DNA of 64,000 nt from UBA966 sp046350355 (lineage in GTDB: Bacteria > Planctomycetota > Phycisphaerae > Phycisphaerales > SM1A02), in assembly GCA_046350355.1 (NCBI GenBank), contig JAXMAN010000002.1:1238109-1302108 (forward strand), given 5' to 3'. Both the position numbers and the translations under genes were made by a program. Below, piece by piece: positions 44,138-52,850 of the stretch. The notes below the pieces were generated by a model, which saw nothing but the letters and a program-made list of their open reading frames with translations, ran no database searches and was not told the origin of the DNA. Numbering within the stretch: the stretch's first letter is position 1; each line of letters opens with the position of its first letter.

Positions 44138-45136
44138 GTGCCTTTTCACCGCCTCTTTGGACGGACGCCGCCGCCGGGGCCACTGGTCCTGGCGCGGACG
44201 CCGCCGCTGGAGCGCCCCGCGGCGCTCGCAGCCGCGCTGGGCACGAGCCTCACCTCCGTGGTGGCGCTGGAGCGCCGGGCCCTCGACTCCGGGATGGATC
44301 TCAGCCTGCTCTGGTCCGCCCGGCCCGGGGGCGAGGAGGGCGTCGCCGGCCCACCGCTGGCGAGCGTCCTGGTGATTCCCCATCCCGGCCGCACGGGGCT
44401 GCTGCTGACGGGCGCCCCGCGGGATGCCGCCCAGGCGCGAGGCCTGGGGACGCTGATCGCGCATGCGCTGGAGGACCTGGGAACACGCCGGGATGTCCGG
44501 CTGGTGCAGGCGCTGCTCGATCCCGAGGACACCCTGCGCGCCACCGCCCTGCGTGCGGGCGGGATGCGCCACCTGGCGACGCTCGAGTACCTCGAGCGGC
44601 CGATCCACACGCTTGGGGGGTTCGGACCCGCACGGCTCCCCGAGGGTTGGAGCGTCGCGCCCTGGGATCCCCGCGAGCGCGCCATGCTCTGCGCGCTGCT
44701 GCGGCGCACCTACGAGGAGACGCTCGACTGCCCCGGACTGAGCGACCTGCGCGCGGACGAGGACATCCTGCAGGGACATCTCGAGTCCGGCGAGCACGAT
44801 CCCACGCTCTGGTTCATCCTGCGCGAGCGCGGCGAGCCCGCGGGGGCGCTGCTGCTCTCGCCCTCGCGAGCCTCCGATTCCGTCGAGATCGTCTACCTGG
44901 GCCTTGCCCGCCATGCGCGCGGGCGCGGGCTGGCGCGCGCGCTCCTCGAGCATGGGCTGCATGCGGCTGCGTCGCGGCGCGAGCGCGTCGTCTCGCTTGC
45001 CGTCGACGCGCGCAACACGCCCGCGGCGCGCCTCTACGCGCGGCTTGACTTTTCGCCGGTGCGCCGTCGCGAGGCGTGGATCTCGCCGGTGCCGACGGCG
45101 CGCGCGGCGGAAGGCGCGCCCGTCGCTGTCAAGTGA
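44138..45136 (+). CDS. GNAT-family N-acetyltransferase
   Basis: The 332-residue protein ends in a GNAT domain from about residue 170. The acetyl-CoA loop is in VYLGLARHARGRGLARALLE, preceded by GEPAGALLLSPSRASDSVEI and followed by SLAVDARNTPAARLYARLDF. The N-terminal half (SVVALERRALDSGMDLSLLW; VIPHPGRTGLLLTGAPRDAA) may be a second, degenerate GNAT-like unit. No ATG fits; the GTG at 44138 begins VPFHRLFGR, while longer starts would run into the divergent gene. The acceptor is unknown. Confidence 0.78.
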   Translation: MPFHRLFGRTPPPGPLVLARTPPLERPAALAAALGTSLTSVVALERRALDSGMDLSLLWSARPGGEEGVAGPPLASVLVIPHPGRTGLLLTGAPRDAAQARGLGTLIAHALEDLGTRRDVRLVQALLDPEDTLRATALRAGGMRHLATLEYLERPIHTLGGFGPARLPEGWSVAPWDPRERAMLCALLRRTYEETLDCPGLSDLRADEDILQGHLESGEHDPTLWFILRERGEPAGALLLSPSRASDSVEIVYLGLARHARGRGLARALLEHGLHAAASRRERVVSLAVDARNTPAARLYARLDFSPVRRREAWISPVPTARAAEGAPVAVK

Positions 45137-45595
45137 CGGCACTTGTCCACACGCAAACGACACCGACAGGCGCCGTGCGGTGGATGAAAAATTCGTTCAG
45201 CGCGCGAAGGGCTGCAATGCAGGGACTTACGCGCGCGGCGCGAGGCGCGTCATGCATCGCCCGCTTGCGGGGGCCGCGCGTTGCGCTACCTTTCGCACCG
45301 CTTTGCAGGAAGCGAAGCGCGTCGGCGGTGCCGCCCATGCGGCGAAACTGCTGCGGCACGCGGGTCCTTCGGGATCCGCGCTTCGCCGCGCGGGCGGACT
45401 GCCGAGGAGCCATCGGCGCGACGGAGGTCGCGCCCGGGGCGACGCAGGGACGATCGGCATCGAAGTTGTGGTGACCGCGCCTTCGGGCGCGGCTGGTGTG
45501 CCGCCGGCCATCGCGCCGGAGGGCTGTGCATCTTCCCTCGTCGGCCGCTTCGGCGGCCCCACTGGCGCTCGTCGCCGGAGAGATCCGAGTCCCGG
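45137..45595 (+). other. Intergenic leader of dnaA (459 bp)
   Basis: I see no gene here. It holds one near-consensus DnaA box at 45143-45151, a short A-rich stretch (GATGAAAAATTC) at about 45184-45195 and a possible promoter (TTGCGG, 16-bp spacer, TACCTT, around 45264-45291). There is no cluster of DnaA boxes and no long AT-rich unwinding element, so it looks like a regulated dnaA leader and less like oriC. Confidence 0.5.
45143..45151 (+). promoter_or_regulatory. DnaA box (GC-type)
   Basis: TTGTCCACA differs from TTATCCACA at one base and is the form preferred in high-G+C genomes such as Streptomyces. Its place ahead of dnaA suggests autoregulation. Confidence 0.5.
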
Positions 45596-47089
45596 ATGGT
45601 CACCCACGCTGCAGCACCCGCCCCGACCCTGCGCGTCGAGGCGTTTCCGGGAACGCGGACGGCCCGCATTCCCGCAACTCCCTCCTCCCCCGCCGCACCC
45701 GATCCCGCCAGCATCGAGCGCCGCCTCGCCGCGCGCATCGGCGCGGGGCGCTACCGCCTCTGGTTCGCCGAGCCCGCGACGCTGAGCTGCACCCCCGACA
45801 CGCTGGAAGTCCAGCTCACCACCCGCTATGCCGCGGAGTGGGTCGAGCGCAACTTCCGCACCGACCTCGAGGCCGTCGCCCGCGAGGCGGGCGCCGGCCG
45901 CGTCGAGATCGGCGTCCTCCCCGCCGCGGAGCTCGCCGCGCCCCCCGCCCCGGCGGAGCCCGCCCCCGCGGTGCGCCGTCCCCGCGCCGCCGGCCGGCGC
46001 ACGGACGAGTCCGGCACCCAGCACTGGCACCGTTTCGACGACTTCGTCGTCGGCGACTCCAACCGCGTCGCCTTCGAGGCCGCGCGCCGCCTGGCCGAGG
46101 ACTCCCTCGGCGGCATCCGCAGCATCCTGCTCCACGGCGGCTGCGGCGTCGGCAAGACGCACCTGCTGCAGTCGCTCTGCTGCGCCCGCCGCGCGCAGTT
46201 CCCGCGCGAGCAGGTCCGCTACACGACCGGCGAGCAGTTCACCAACGACTACATCCAGTCGGTCCGCAACGGCACCATCGAGGCCTTCCGCGCCCGCGTG
46301 CGCAAGCTGGACCTGCTGGCGATCGACGATGTCCACTTCCTGAGCAACAAGGGCGCGACCCAGGTCGAGTTCCTGCACACCATCGACGCCATCGGCCTCG
46401 CCGGCGCGCGCGTGGCCATCGCCACCGACGCGCACCCGCGCGCCCTGCGCTCCTTCAGCGAGGCGCTCGTCAGCCGCATGCTCGCGGGCATGGTGGTCCA
46501 GATGGAGGCCCCCGACCGCGGCACCCGCGACGCGCTCGTCGCCCGCCTGGCCACGGCGCGCGGCCTGCCGCTGGAGCCCGCCGCCGCCCGCGCGATCGCC
46601 GACCGCGCCATCGGCAGCGTCCGCGAGATCGAGGGGGCGCTCGCCCGCGTCGCCGCCGCGATGCTGCTGGAGGACACCGCCGGCCCCGCGACCCTCACGC
46701 TGGTCGAGCGGGCGCTGGGCGTGGGCGAGTCCGCCGTCCGCGGCGCGCCCCCGCGCATCGGGGACATCGTCGACGCCGCCTGCGAGGCGCTGGGCGTCGC
46801 CCGCGACGACCTGGCCGCCACCGGCCGCCACCGCCGCGTCGTCCTGGCGCGCGGGATCGTCGTCCACCTGGCGCGCGAGATGACCACGCTCAGCTTCCCC
46901 GAGATCGCCCGGCACCTGGGGCGGACCGCGCACTCGAGCGCGCACGCCGCCGCCCGGCGCGTCCAGCGCATGCTCGAGGTGGGCGAGGAGCTCCCGACCG
47001 AGGAGGGTGCCTCCGGTCCCCGCTCGGTCCGCGAGCTGGTCGAGACGGTGCGCCGCAGCGCGGAACGCCGCAGCCGGACGAGCCGATAA
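45596..47089 (+). CDS. dnaA: Chromosomal replication initiator DnaA
   Basis: The 497-residue protein has domain I (ASIERRLAARIGAGRYRLWF), a Pro/Ala-rich linker and an AAA+ domain with Walker A HGGCGVGKTHLLQS (near residue 181), Walker B LLAIDDVHFLSNK and sensor sequence RMLAGMVVQMEAPDRGTRDA. Domain IV begins near 390 (IGDIVDAACEALGVARDDLA). The DnaA signature is divergent: HLGRTAHSSAHAAARRV in place of the GRDHTTVLHACRKI type, with one extra residue after GR. The ATG at 45596 is chosen because domain I starts shortly after it; upstream in-frame sequence is low-complexity. dnaN and gyrB are not adjacent; a secreted protein follows 10 bp later. Confidence 0.9.
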   Translation: MVTHAAAPAPTLRVEAFPGTRTARIPATPSSPAAPDPASIERRLAARIGAGRYRLWFAEPATLSCTPDTLEVQLTTRYAAEWVERNFRTDLEAVAREAGAGRVEIGVLPAAELAAPPAPAEPAPAVRRPRAAGRRTDESGTQHWHRFDDFVVGDSNRVAFEAARRLAEDSLGGIRSILLHGGCGVGKTHLLQSLCCARRAQFPREQVRYTTGEQFTNDYIQSVRNGTIEAFRARVRKLDLLAIDDVHFLSNKGATQVEFLHTIDAIGLAGARVAIATDAHPRALRSFSEALVSRMLAGMVVQMEAPDRGTRDALVARLATARGLPLEPAAARAIADRAIGSVREIEGALARVAAAMLLEDTAGPATLTLVERALGVGESAVRGAPPRIGDIVDAACEALGVARDDLAATGRHRRVVLARGIVVHLAREMTTLSFPEIARHLGRTAHSSAHAAARRVQRMLEVGEELPTEEGASGPRSVRELVETVRRSAERRSRTSR

Positions 47090-47099
47090 ACTGCGGCCG

Positions 47100-48686
47100 A
47101 TGCATCGAGCACCCCGATCCTGGCGCGCGCGGAGGCAGCCGCGCGCGCTCGCGGCGGGCGCCGCCCTGGCGCTGCTGCTGGCCGCCGCACCCACCGCCTC
47201 CGCGCAGTTCTACGAGAAGGTCGATGTCGGCGCCGCCTCCGCGGCGATGCTGCGCGATTCGCTCTCCGGCGAGCAGGTCGGCACCGGCGCCTTCGTCGCC
47301 GGCCTCAGCGGCCTGCAGGATCCCGCGCTCGAGCCGCTCTTTCGCGCGATGGCCGCGGGCAGCCGACCCGGCGCGCGCGTCTACGGCATCCTCGGCGTCG
47401 CGCTCGCGACGCGCAAGGGGCTGGACCCCGCGCTCGTCGCCGGACTGACCAACGCCGACGAGCGCGCCGCCATCGTGCGCGAGGCGAACGTCAGCGGCAT
47501 CCTGCGCGACAGCCCCGTCGACGTCATCCTCGCGCAGGGGAACTTCTCCCCCGCCGCGACGCTGACGCTCGTGGGCGAACTGCACCGCCGCCGCGCGCCG
47601 TGGGATCCGGCGGCGATCCTCGCGACCGCCTCGGACAAGGATCCCGTCGCCGCGGGCGCGGCGTCGCTGCTGCTGCTGGCCAAGGGACAGACGCAGCCCT
47701 GGGAGGAGTACCGCAAGCGCCTGGAAGCGATGCCCGAAGGCACGCGCTCGGAGACGCTGCGCGCGCTCTGCGAGGCGGCGCTCATCTTCGAGATCAAGCA
47801 GGCGTGCGTGCCGCTGCTGGCGCTCGCGACCGGCCCCGGAATCTCCGACGACACGCTGGGCGCGGCGATCGGCCTGGCGCTGCGGCTGGACACGCCCGCC
47901 GGCGTCGAGGCGTGGAACGCACGCGTCGCGCAGAAGCGCTCGCAGGCGCAGCTCGTGCGCGCGGGACTGCAGCTGTTGGCGAGCGCCGACCGCGGCGTCC
48001 CGCCGGAGAGCTTCGACAAGATCCGCAACGGCAATCCCGTCGTCGAGGCGATCGCCGACACCGGCATCGTGCTCGCGCGCAAGGGCGACGCGGCGGCGGC
48101 GCTGATCAAGCTGCTCGAGCTCGGGCACCCGATGAGCGCGGAGTGGGCGCTGGTGCGCGCCTCCGACCTTCCCCCGGAAGAGGGCGCGAAGGTGTGGAAG
48201 CACATCGCCTCGCGGCTGGACGACCAGGACCCCGCCAACCGCCCGACCGGGCCGCTGGTGGCGGGCCTCGCGCGCGAGATGATCAAGACCGATCCCGCGG
48301 CGGTCGCCGCGCTCGCGGCCAAGATCAAGGGCACCGGAGCGCTCGAGGTCGCGATCCTCTCGGGTCTGTACGACGCGCGCCGCGCGGAGGCGGTGCCGAT
48401 CGCCACGAGCATGCGCGGCGCGATGCCGCGCGCGGGCGAGAGCATCGCCGTGCTGCTGCTGGCGCGCGAGGGCAAGCCGCTCACGGCGGCGGACATGGAC
48501 CTGCTCGGCCGCGCGGGCGCCGGCGGCGGCGACCTGGACGCGGTCCGGCAGACGCAGGCGGCCTGGCTCTTCGTCAAGCGCAGCGCCAAATCCGCCGATG
48601 AGGCGGTGGCGCGCATCCTCAACGCCCCGGCGACGGGCGCGACCGGGTCCGGCGCGCCGGCCGCGCCCGCGAAGAAGGCCTCATGA
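47100..48686 (+). CDS. Secreted helical-repeat protein
   Basis: The 528-residue protein has a signal peptide (ALAAGAALALLLAAAPTASA, cut before QFYEKV). The rest is almost all helical, with repeated helix pairs such as GLQDPALEPLFRAMAAGSRP and ARVYGILGVALATRKGLDPA, WDPAAILATASDKDPVAAGA and TDPAAVAALAAKIKGTGALE, compatible with HEAT- or TPR-like repeats. It ends in an Ala/Pro-rich tail. I do not recognise a function. It starts 10 bp after dnaA and overlaps the DegT-like gene by 4 bp (ATGA), so translational coupling to that gene is likely. Confidence 0.7.
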   Translation: MHRAPRSWRARRQPRALAAGAALALLLAAAPTASAQFYEKVDVGAASAAMLRDSLSGEQVGTGAFVAGLSGLQDPALEPLFRAMAAGSRPGARVYGILGVALATRKGLDPALVAGLTNADERAAIVREANVSGILRDSPVDVILAQGNFSPAATLTLVGELHRRRAPWDPAAILATASDKDPVAAGAASLLLLAKGQTQPWEEYRKRLEAMPEGTRSETLRALCEAALIFEIKQACVPLLALATGPGISDDTLGAAIGLALRLDTPAGVEAWNARVAQKRSQAQLVRAGLQLLASADRGVPPESFDKIRNGNPVVEAIADTGIVLARKGDAAAALIKLLELGHPMSAEWALVRASDLPPEEGAKVWKHIASRLDDQDPANRPTGPLVAGLAREMIKTDPAAVAALAAKIKGTGALEVAILSGLYDARRAEAVPIATSMRGAMPRAGESIAVLLLAREGKPLTAADMDLLGRAGAGGGDLDAVRQTQAAWLFVKRSAKSADEAVARILNAPATGATGSGAPAAPAKKAS

Positions 48687-49858
48687 ATCCCGTCATCCCA
48701 CTGAACCAGCCCGATGTCTCCGAGGAGGAGATCCGCCTCGTCGGCGACGCGATGCGCAGCGGCGTGCTCACCATGGGCCCCTTCTGCGCGGAGTTCGAGC
48801 AGCTCCTGGCCGAGCGCACGCGCCGGCCGCACGCGGTGACGGTGGGATCGGGCGCGGGCGCGATCGAGATCGCCCTGCGCGCGCTGGGCGTCGGCCCCGG
48901 CGACGAGGTGCTGCTGCCCGCCTTCGGCTTCAGCAGCATGCCGCACAGCGTGCTCAACGTGGGCGCGACGCCGGTCTTCGTGGATGTCGATCCCTCGAGC
49001 CTGAACATGGATCCCGCGCTCGCCGCGCGCCGCTTCGGCAAGCGCACCAAGGCGATGCTCGCGGCGCTGACCTTCGGGAACCCCGCCCTGCTGCCGGAGC
49101 TCATCGCGCTCTGCTCGCGCATGGAGATCCCGATGGTGGAGAACGCCACCGAGGCGCTCGGGACCACCTACCGCAACGACAACGCGGGCCGCTTCGGACG
49201 CATCGCGTGCCTGGGCTTCTGGGCCAACCGCCAGGTGACCACCGGCGAGGGCGGCGCGATCGTGACGCACGACGACAAGCTGGCGGGCGCCTGCCGCGCG
49301 ATCCGCCACCAGGGGCGCGTGGACCGCGTCACCTACGCGGCGCAGTCGCGCGACCTGGGCGCGATCCTGGAGTACGTGGGCACCGCGGGCTACGACGCGC
49401 GCCTCTCGGAGCTCGCGGCCGCGCTGGGCTGCGGACAGCTTCGCCGCCTGGACGAGACCGTCGCGCGGCGCCAGAGCATCGCCAACGCCTACATGCGCCG
49501 GCTCGCGGCGAACCCCGACGTCGTGCTGCCCACGGTGCCCGACGACGCGAGCGTGAGCTGGTCGAGCTTCACGGTGCGCCTCTCGACGCGCTACACCGCC
49601 GACGACCGCGACGCGATCATCGGCGTGCTGCACCGCCAGGACATCGGCGCGGCGAACTACTTCCCCGCGGCGAGCATGCTGCCGCGCGTGCGCGAGATCG
49701 TCGGCTGCTCGCAGGGCGACTTCCCCGTCGCCGAGGGCGCCGCCGCGCGCGCGATCTCGCTGCCCTTCTTCAACCGGATGACCGAGGACGATGTCGACAT
49801 CGTCTGCTCGACGCTCGAGGTCGCGCTCAACCGCGTCGGCGGCGTCGCCCGCGGCTGA
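48683..49858 (+). CDS. DegT/DnrJ/EryC1/StrS-family protein lacking the PLP lysine
   Basis: The 391-residue protein has the full fold of sugar aminotransferases: NQPDVSEEEIRLVGDAMRSG at the start, then TVGSGAGAIEIALRALGVGP, LPAFGFSSMPHSVLNVGATP and the C-terminal domain. Two key residues differ. The family motif EDAxEALG reads ENATEALG, with Asn154 in place of the Asp that contacts the PLP ring nitrogen. The segment that should hold the Schiff-base lysine (NK in front of the TTGEGG motif) reads ANRQVTTGEGG, with Arg183. Ordinary PLP transamination is therefore unlikely. There are no nucleotide-sugar genes nearby. A 32-bp palindrome begins 2 bp past the stop. Confidence 0.85.
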   Translation: MNPVIPLNQPDVSEEEIRLVGDAMRSGVLTMGPFCAEFEQLLAERTRRPHAVTVGSGAGAIEIALRALGVGPGDEVLLPAFGFSSMPHSVLNVGATPVFVDVDPSSLNMDPALAARRFGKRTKAMLAALTFGNPALLPELIALCSRMEIPMVENATEALGTTYRNDNAGRFGRIACLGFWANRQVTTGEGGAIVTHDDKLAGACRAIRHQGRVDRVTYAAQSRDLGAILEYVGTAGYDARLSELAAALGCGQLRRLDETVARRQSIANAYMRRLAANPDVVLPTVPDDASVSWSSFTVRLSTRYTADDRDAIIGVLHRQDIGAANYFPAASMLPRVREIVGCSQGDFPVAEGAAARAISLPFFNRMTEDDVDIVCSTLEVALNRVGGVARG

Positions 49859-49860
49859 CG

Positions 49861-49892
49861 GAAAATATGCCGGGCATGCCCGGCATATTTTC
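49861..49892. repeat. Dispersed 32-bp palindrome, copy 1
   Basis: A perfect palindrome (GAAAATATGCCGGGCA joined to its own reverse complement) starting 2 bp after the DegT-like stop. The A-tract on the left and T-tract on the right would let it terminate transcription in either direction. Confidence 0.9.
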
Positions 49893-49930
49893 GGGGGAGG
49901 GCGCGGAGGGCGGCTGGTAGCCTCGCGCGG

Positions 49931-50698
49931 ATGCCGTTGCTCCTGTCCAGCCGTCCCAGCGCGTTCGCACCCTCGGCCGTCGCGTCCACCACGCTCGCCG
50001 CGGCGCTGCTCGCCGGCGCCGCGCAGGCGCAGTCGCTCGCCTTCTGCGACTTCGACGCGGGGCCGCAGGGCTGGACGCTCGATGTCTCCGCCGAGTGGAT
50101 CGCGGGCGGGGGCAATCCGGGCGGCTACCTCCACGGATCGATCTCGGAGCCGACCAACACGACCCCCTTCGCCAGCGCACCCGCGGCGTACCTGGGCTCG
50201 TGGACCGCGCTCGACGGCGTCGGCGCGATCCACTTCGACTACCGCCGCTTCTCCAACGGCGGCGGCAGCGTGCTCGCCTACCTCCCGCTGGCGATCGAGA
50301 TCACCGGCGGCACCGCGAACCCCGCCGGCCGCGCCGTCTGGAACGGCCCGACGATCGTGCAGCCCGGGGACTGGAAGGGCTACGTCGCGCGCATCCGCGC
50401 CGCGGACTGGACGGTCACCGCCGGAAGCTGGAGCGACATCCTGACGAACGTGCGTTCGATGCGCATGCAGCTCGAGCTCGTCTCGAACACGCGGGAGCCC
50501 GAGGACAGCAACGGCATCGACAACGTGCGCCTCTGCGCGTCGGACTCGGGCGCCGACCTCGACGGCGACTGCGCCGTCGACGGCGCCGACCTGGGCCTGC
50601 TGCTGGGCGCGTGGGGCGGAACCGGCGCGGACATCAACGGCGACGGCACGACCGACGGCGCGGACCTCGGACTGCTCCTGGGCGCCTGGACCGGCTGA
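49931..50698 (+). CDS. Secreted laminin-B-like protein with dockerin-like C-terminus
   Basis: The 255-residue protein has a signal peptide (STTLAAALLAGAAQAQS). Residues about 36-190 match the laminin B / IV-A kind of beta-sandwich (FCDFDAGPQGWTLDVSAEWI; AIHFDYRRFSNGGGSVLAYL; SWSDILTNVRSMRMQLELVS; GIDNVRL). Two dockerin-like units follow (GDCAVDGADLGLLLGAWG and GDGTTDGADLGLLLGAW). It is the third protein in this window with that tail. Palindrome copies lie 38 bp before its start and 8 bp after its stop. The binding target is unknown. Confidence 0.83.
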   Translation: MPLLLSSRPSAFAPSAVASTTLAAALLAGAAQAQSLAFCDFDAGPQGWTLDVSAEWIAGGGNPGGYLHGSISEPTNTTPFASAPAAYLGSWTALDGVGAIHFDYRRFSNGGGSVLAYLPLAIEITGGTANPAGRAVWNGPTIVQPGDWKGYVARIRAADWTVTAGSWSDILTNVRSMRMQLELVSNTREPEDSNGIDNVRLCASDSGADLDGDCAVDGADLGLLLGAWGGTGADINGDGTTDGADLGLLLGAWTG

Positions 50699-50706
50699 CC
50701 CCGGCC

Positions 50707-50738
50707 GAAAATATGCCGGGCATGCCCGGCATATTTTC
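50707..50738. repeat. Dispersed 32-bp palindrome, copy 2
   Basis: Identical to copy 1, placed 8 bp after the laminin-like stop and 5 bp before the convergent guaA stop. The flanks GCC and CGGC lengthen the stem with one bulge. Here it is well placed as a two-way terminator. Confidence 0.92.
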
Positions 50739-50743
50739 CGGCG

Positions 50744-52297
50744 TCACTCCCACTCGATGGTGGCGGGCGGCTTGCTGCTGATGTCGTAGACGACGCGGTT
50801 GACGCCCTTGACCTCGTTGATGATGCGGCTGGAGATCGTCGCCAGCGTCTCGTAGGGCAGGCGCGCCCAGTCCGCGGTCATGAAGTCCTCGGTCGTCACC
50901 GCGCGCAGCGCCACGACGCTGTCGTAGGTGCGGCCGTCCCCCATCACGCCGACGCTCTTCACCGGCAGCAGCACCGCGAAGACCTGGCTCGTCGCGCGGT
51001 AGAGGTCCGCGGCCACGATCTCCTCGAGCAGGATCTCGTCGCAGTCGCGCAGCACCGCGAGCGCTTGCGGCGTGACCTCGCCCAGCACGCGCACCGCCAG
51101 GCCCGGGCCCGGGAAGGGATGGCGCCAGACGATCTGCGAGGGCAGGCCGAGCACCTCGCCCAGGCGCCGCACCTCGTCCTTGAAGAGGTCGCGCAGCGGC
51201 TCGACGAGCTTGAAGCCCAGCTCCGCCGGCAGGCCGCCCACGTTGTGGTGCAGCTTGATGTTCGCCGCGGTGCCCGCCAGGCTCGCGCCGCTCTCGATGA
51301 CGTCGGGGTAGAGCGTCCCCTGCGCGAGCCAGCGCGCGTCGGCGCCGATCTCCGCGGCCGCCTTGCGGAAGACATCGATGAAGCGGTGGCCGATGCGGCG
51401 CCGCTTCTCCTGAGGATCGACGATGCCCTCGAGATCGCCCAGAAACTCCTTCGACGCGTCGATGACGCGCAGGTCGATGTCGAAGGCGCCGCGGAAGGTG
51501 CTCTCGACCAGGTCGCGCTCGCCGTGGCGCAGCAGGCCGTTGTCCACGAAGATGCAGGTGAGCTGGCGCCCGACCGCGCGCGACAGCAGCGCCGCGACCA
51601 CGCTGGAATCCACGCCGCCGGAGAGCCCGCAGACGATGCGGTCGCTGCCGACCATCGTGCGCACGCGCGCGCACTCGTGCTCCAGGAAGTCGGCCATCCG
51701 CCACGAGCCCGCGCAGCCGCAGGGCCCGTAGAGGAAGTTGCGCAGGATGTCGATGCCGTGGGGCGTGTGCGTCACCTCGGGGTGGAACTGCACGCCGAAG
51801 AAGGGCTTGGTGCGATGCGCGACCGCGGCCACCGGGCAGGTCTCCGTCGAGGCGAGCACCTGCAGGTCGCCGTGCGCGTCCTTGACCTGGTCGCCGTGGC
51901 TCATCCAGACCGTCGTGTGCGCGGGCAGCCCGTGCAGGAGGCCGCGCTGCTCGCGCACCTCGAGCTGCGCGCGGCCGTACTCGCGCGACTTCGCGGGCTT
52001 CACCTCGCAGCCGAGCATCTGGCAGCCAAGCTGCATGCCGTAGCAGATGCCCAGGACCGGGATGCCCATCTCCAGGAGCGCGGGATCGCAGCGCGGCGCG
52101 CCCGGCTCGAAGACGCTCGCGGGTCCGCCCGAGAGGATGATCCCCTTGGGCGAGAGCTTGCGGATCGTCTCGATCGGCGTCGAGGGGGCCACCAGCAGGC
52201 TGAAGACGCCCAGCTCGCGCACGCGGCGCGCGATGAGCTGCGCGAACTGGCTTCCGAAGTCGAGGATGAGGACGGTCTCGGGGGAAGCGCTGGTCAT
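50744..52297 (-). CDS. guaA: GMP synthase (glutamine-hydrolysing)
   Basis: The 517-residue enzyme converts XMP to GMP. The class-I glutaminase domain has the nucleophile in GICYGMQLG and the His-Glu pair in FGVQFHPEVTHT. The ATP-pyrophosphatase loop is GLSGGVDSSVVAALL, and the dimerisation domain ends KGVNRVVYDISSKPPATIEW-E as in the family. It is a single gene, divergent from a small lipoprotein gene (61 bp apart) and convergent with the laminin-like gene across palindrome copy 2. Confidence 0.96.
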   Translation of the reverse strand: MTSASPETVLILDFGSQFAQLIARRVRELGVFSLLVAPSTPIETIRKLSPKGIILSGGPASVFEPGAPRCDPALLEMGIPVLGICYGMQLGCQMLGCEVKPAKSREYGRAQLEVREQRGLLHGLPAHTTVWMSHGDQVKDAHGDLQVLASTETCPVAAVAHRTKPFFGVQFHPEVTHTPHGIDILRNFLYGPCGCAGSWRMADFLEHECARVRTMVGSDRIVCGLSGGVDSSVVAALLSRAVGRQLTCIFVDNGLLRHGERDLVESTFRGAFDIDLRVIDASKEFLGDLEGIVDPQEKRRRIGHRFIDVFRKAAAEIGADARWLAQGTLYPDVIESGASLAGTAANIKLHHNVGGLPAELGFKLVEPLRDLFKDEVRRLGEVLGLPSQIVWRHPFPGPGLAVRVLGEVTPQALAVLRDCDEILLEEIVAADLYRATSQVFAVLLPVKSVGVMGDGRTYDSVVALRAVTTEDFMTADWARLPYETLATISSRIINEVKGVNRVVYDISSKPPATIEWE

Positions 52298-52358
52298 GGT
52301 GCGGCTCGGAGGAAGGGGCGGATCCTACTTCGCCCGCCGCACCCCTACACTGCCCCGC

Positions 52359-52760
52359 GTGACCGCGTTCCCGCCCCGCCAGGCCCGCTCCGATCACCGC
52401 GCGCGCGCGGCGGGCGCGGCGAGCGCCGCCCCGCTGCTGCTTGCCGCGCTACTCGCCGGCTGCAGCGCCCGCGTCGAGCCCTCCTACACCGACCCCACCC
52501 CGCAGGCGCGCCTCGGCGCGATCCGCCAGACCAACGCCTCGGGCAACCGCGCGGACATCCCGCACCTGGTCGAGTGCCTCGCCTCCGACGACCCGGCCGT
52601 CCGGCTCGCCGCGATCACGACGCTCGAGCGGCTGACGGGCACGACGCTGGGCTACCGCTACGAGGGCTCCGCGAAGGACCGGCGCGCAAAGGTCGAGACC
52701 TGGAAGGCGTGGGTGCTCGCGAATCCGCAGGCGCTCGAACCAACCCCCGCAAAGCGCTGA
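52359..52760 (+). CDS. Small lipoprotein with a HEAT-like repeat
   Basis: The 133-residue protein has a lipoprotein signal (SAAPLLLAALLAGCSARVEP) with the lipobox LLAGC. The mature part contains one helical repeat (LGAIRQTNASGNRADIPHLV; ASDDPAVRLAAITTLERLTG) like a PBS/HEAT unit. The GTG at 52359 is the only start that gives a short n-region before the signal core. It lies 61 bp from the divergent guaA start. The function is unknown. Confidence 0.72.
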   Translation: MTAFPPRQARSDHRARAAGAASAAPLLLAALLAGCSARVEPSYTDPTPQARLGAIRQTNASGNRADIPHLVECLASDDPAVRLAAITTLERLTGTTLGYRYEGSAKDRRAKVETWKAWVLANPQALEPTPAKR

Positions 52761-52850
52761 TTTCGTGGGCCGCGCGGGACGGCCGCGCGCCGGGCCCAGC
52801 GACCGCACCCCCCGCATCCCGTCCGATACTCCGTTACCATCCGACTCCCG

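Noticed and set aside
45137..45595. A replication origin in the dnaA leader
   Set aside because: There is only one DnaA box and no AT-rich unwinding region; kept as a regulatory leader only.
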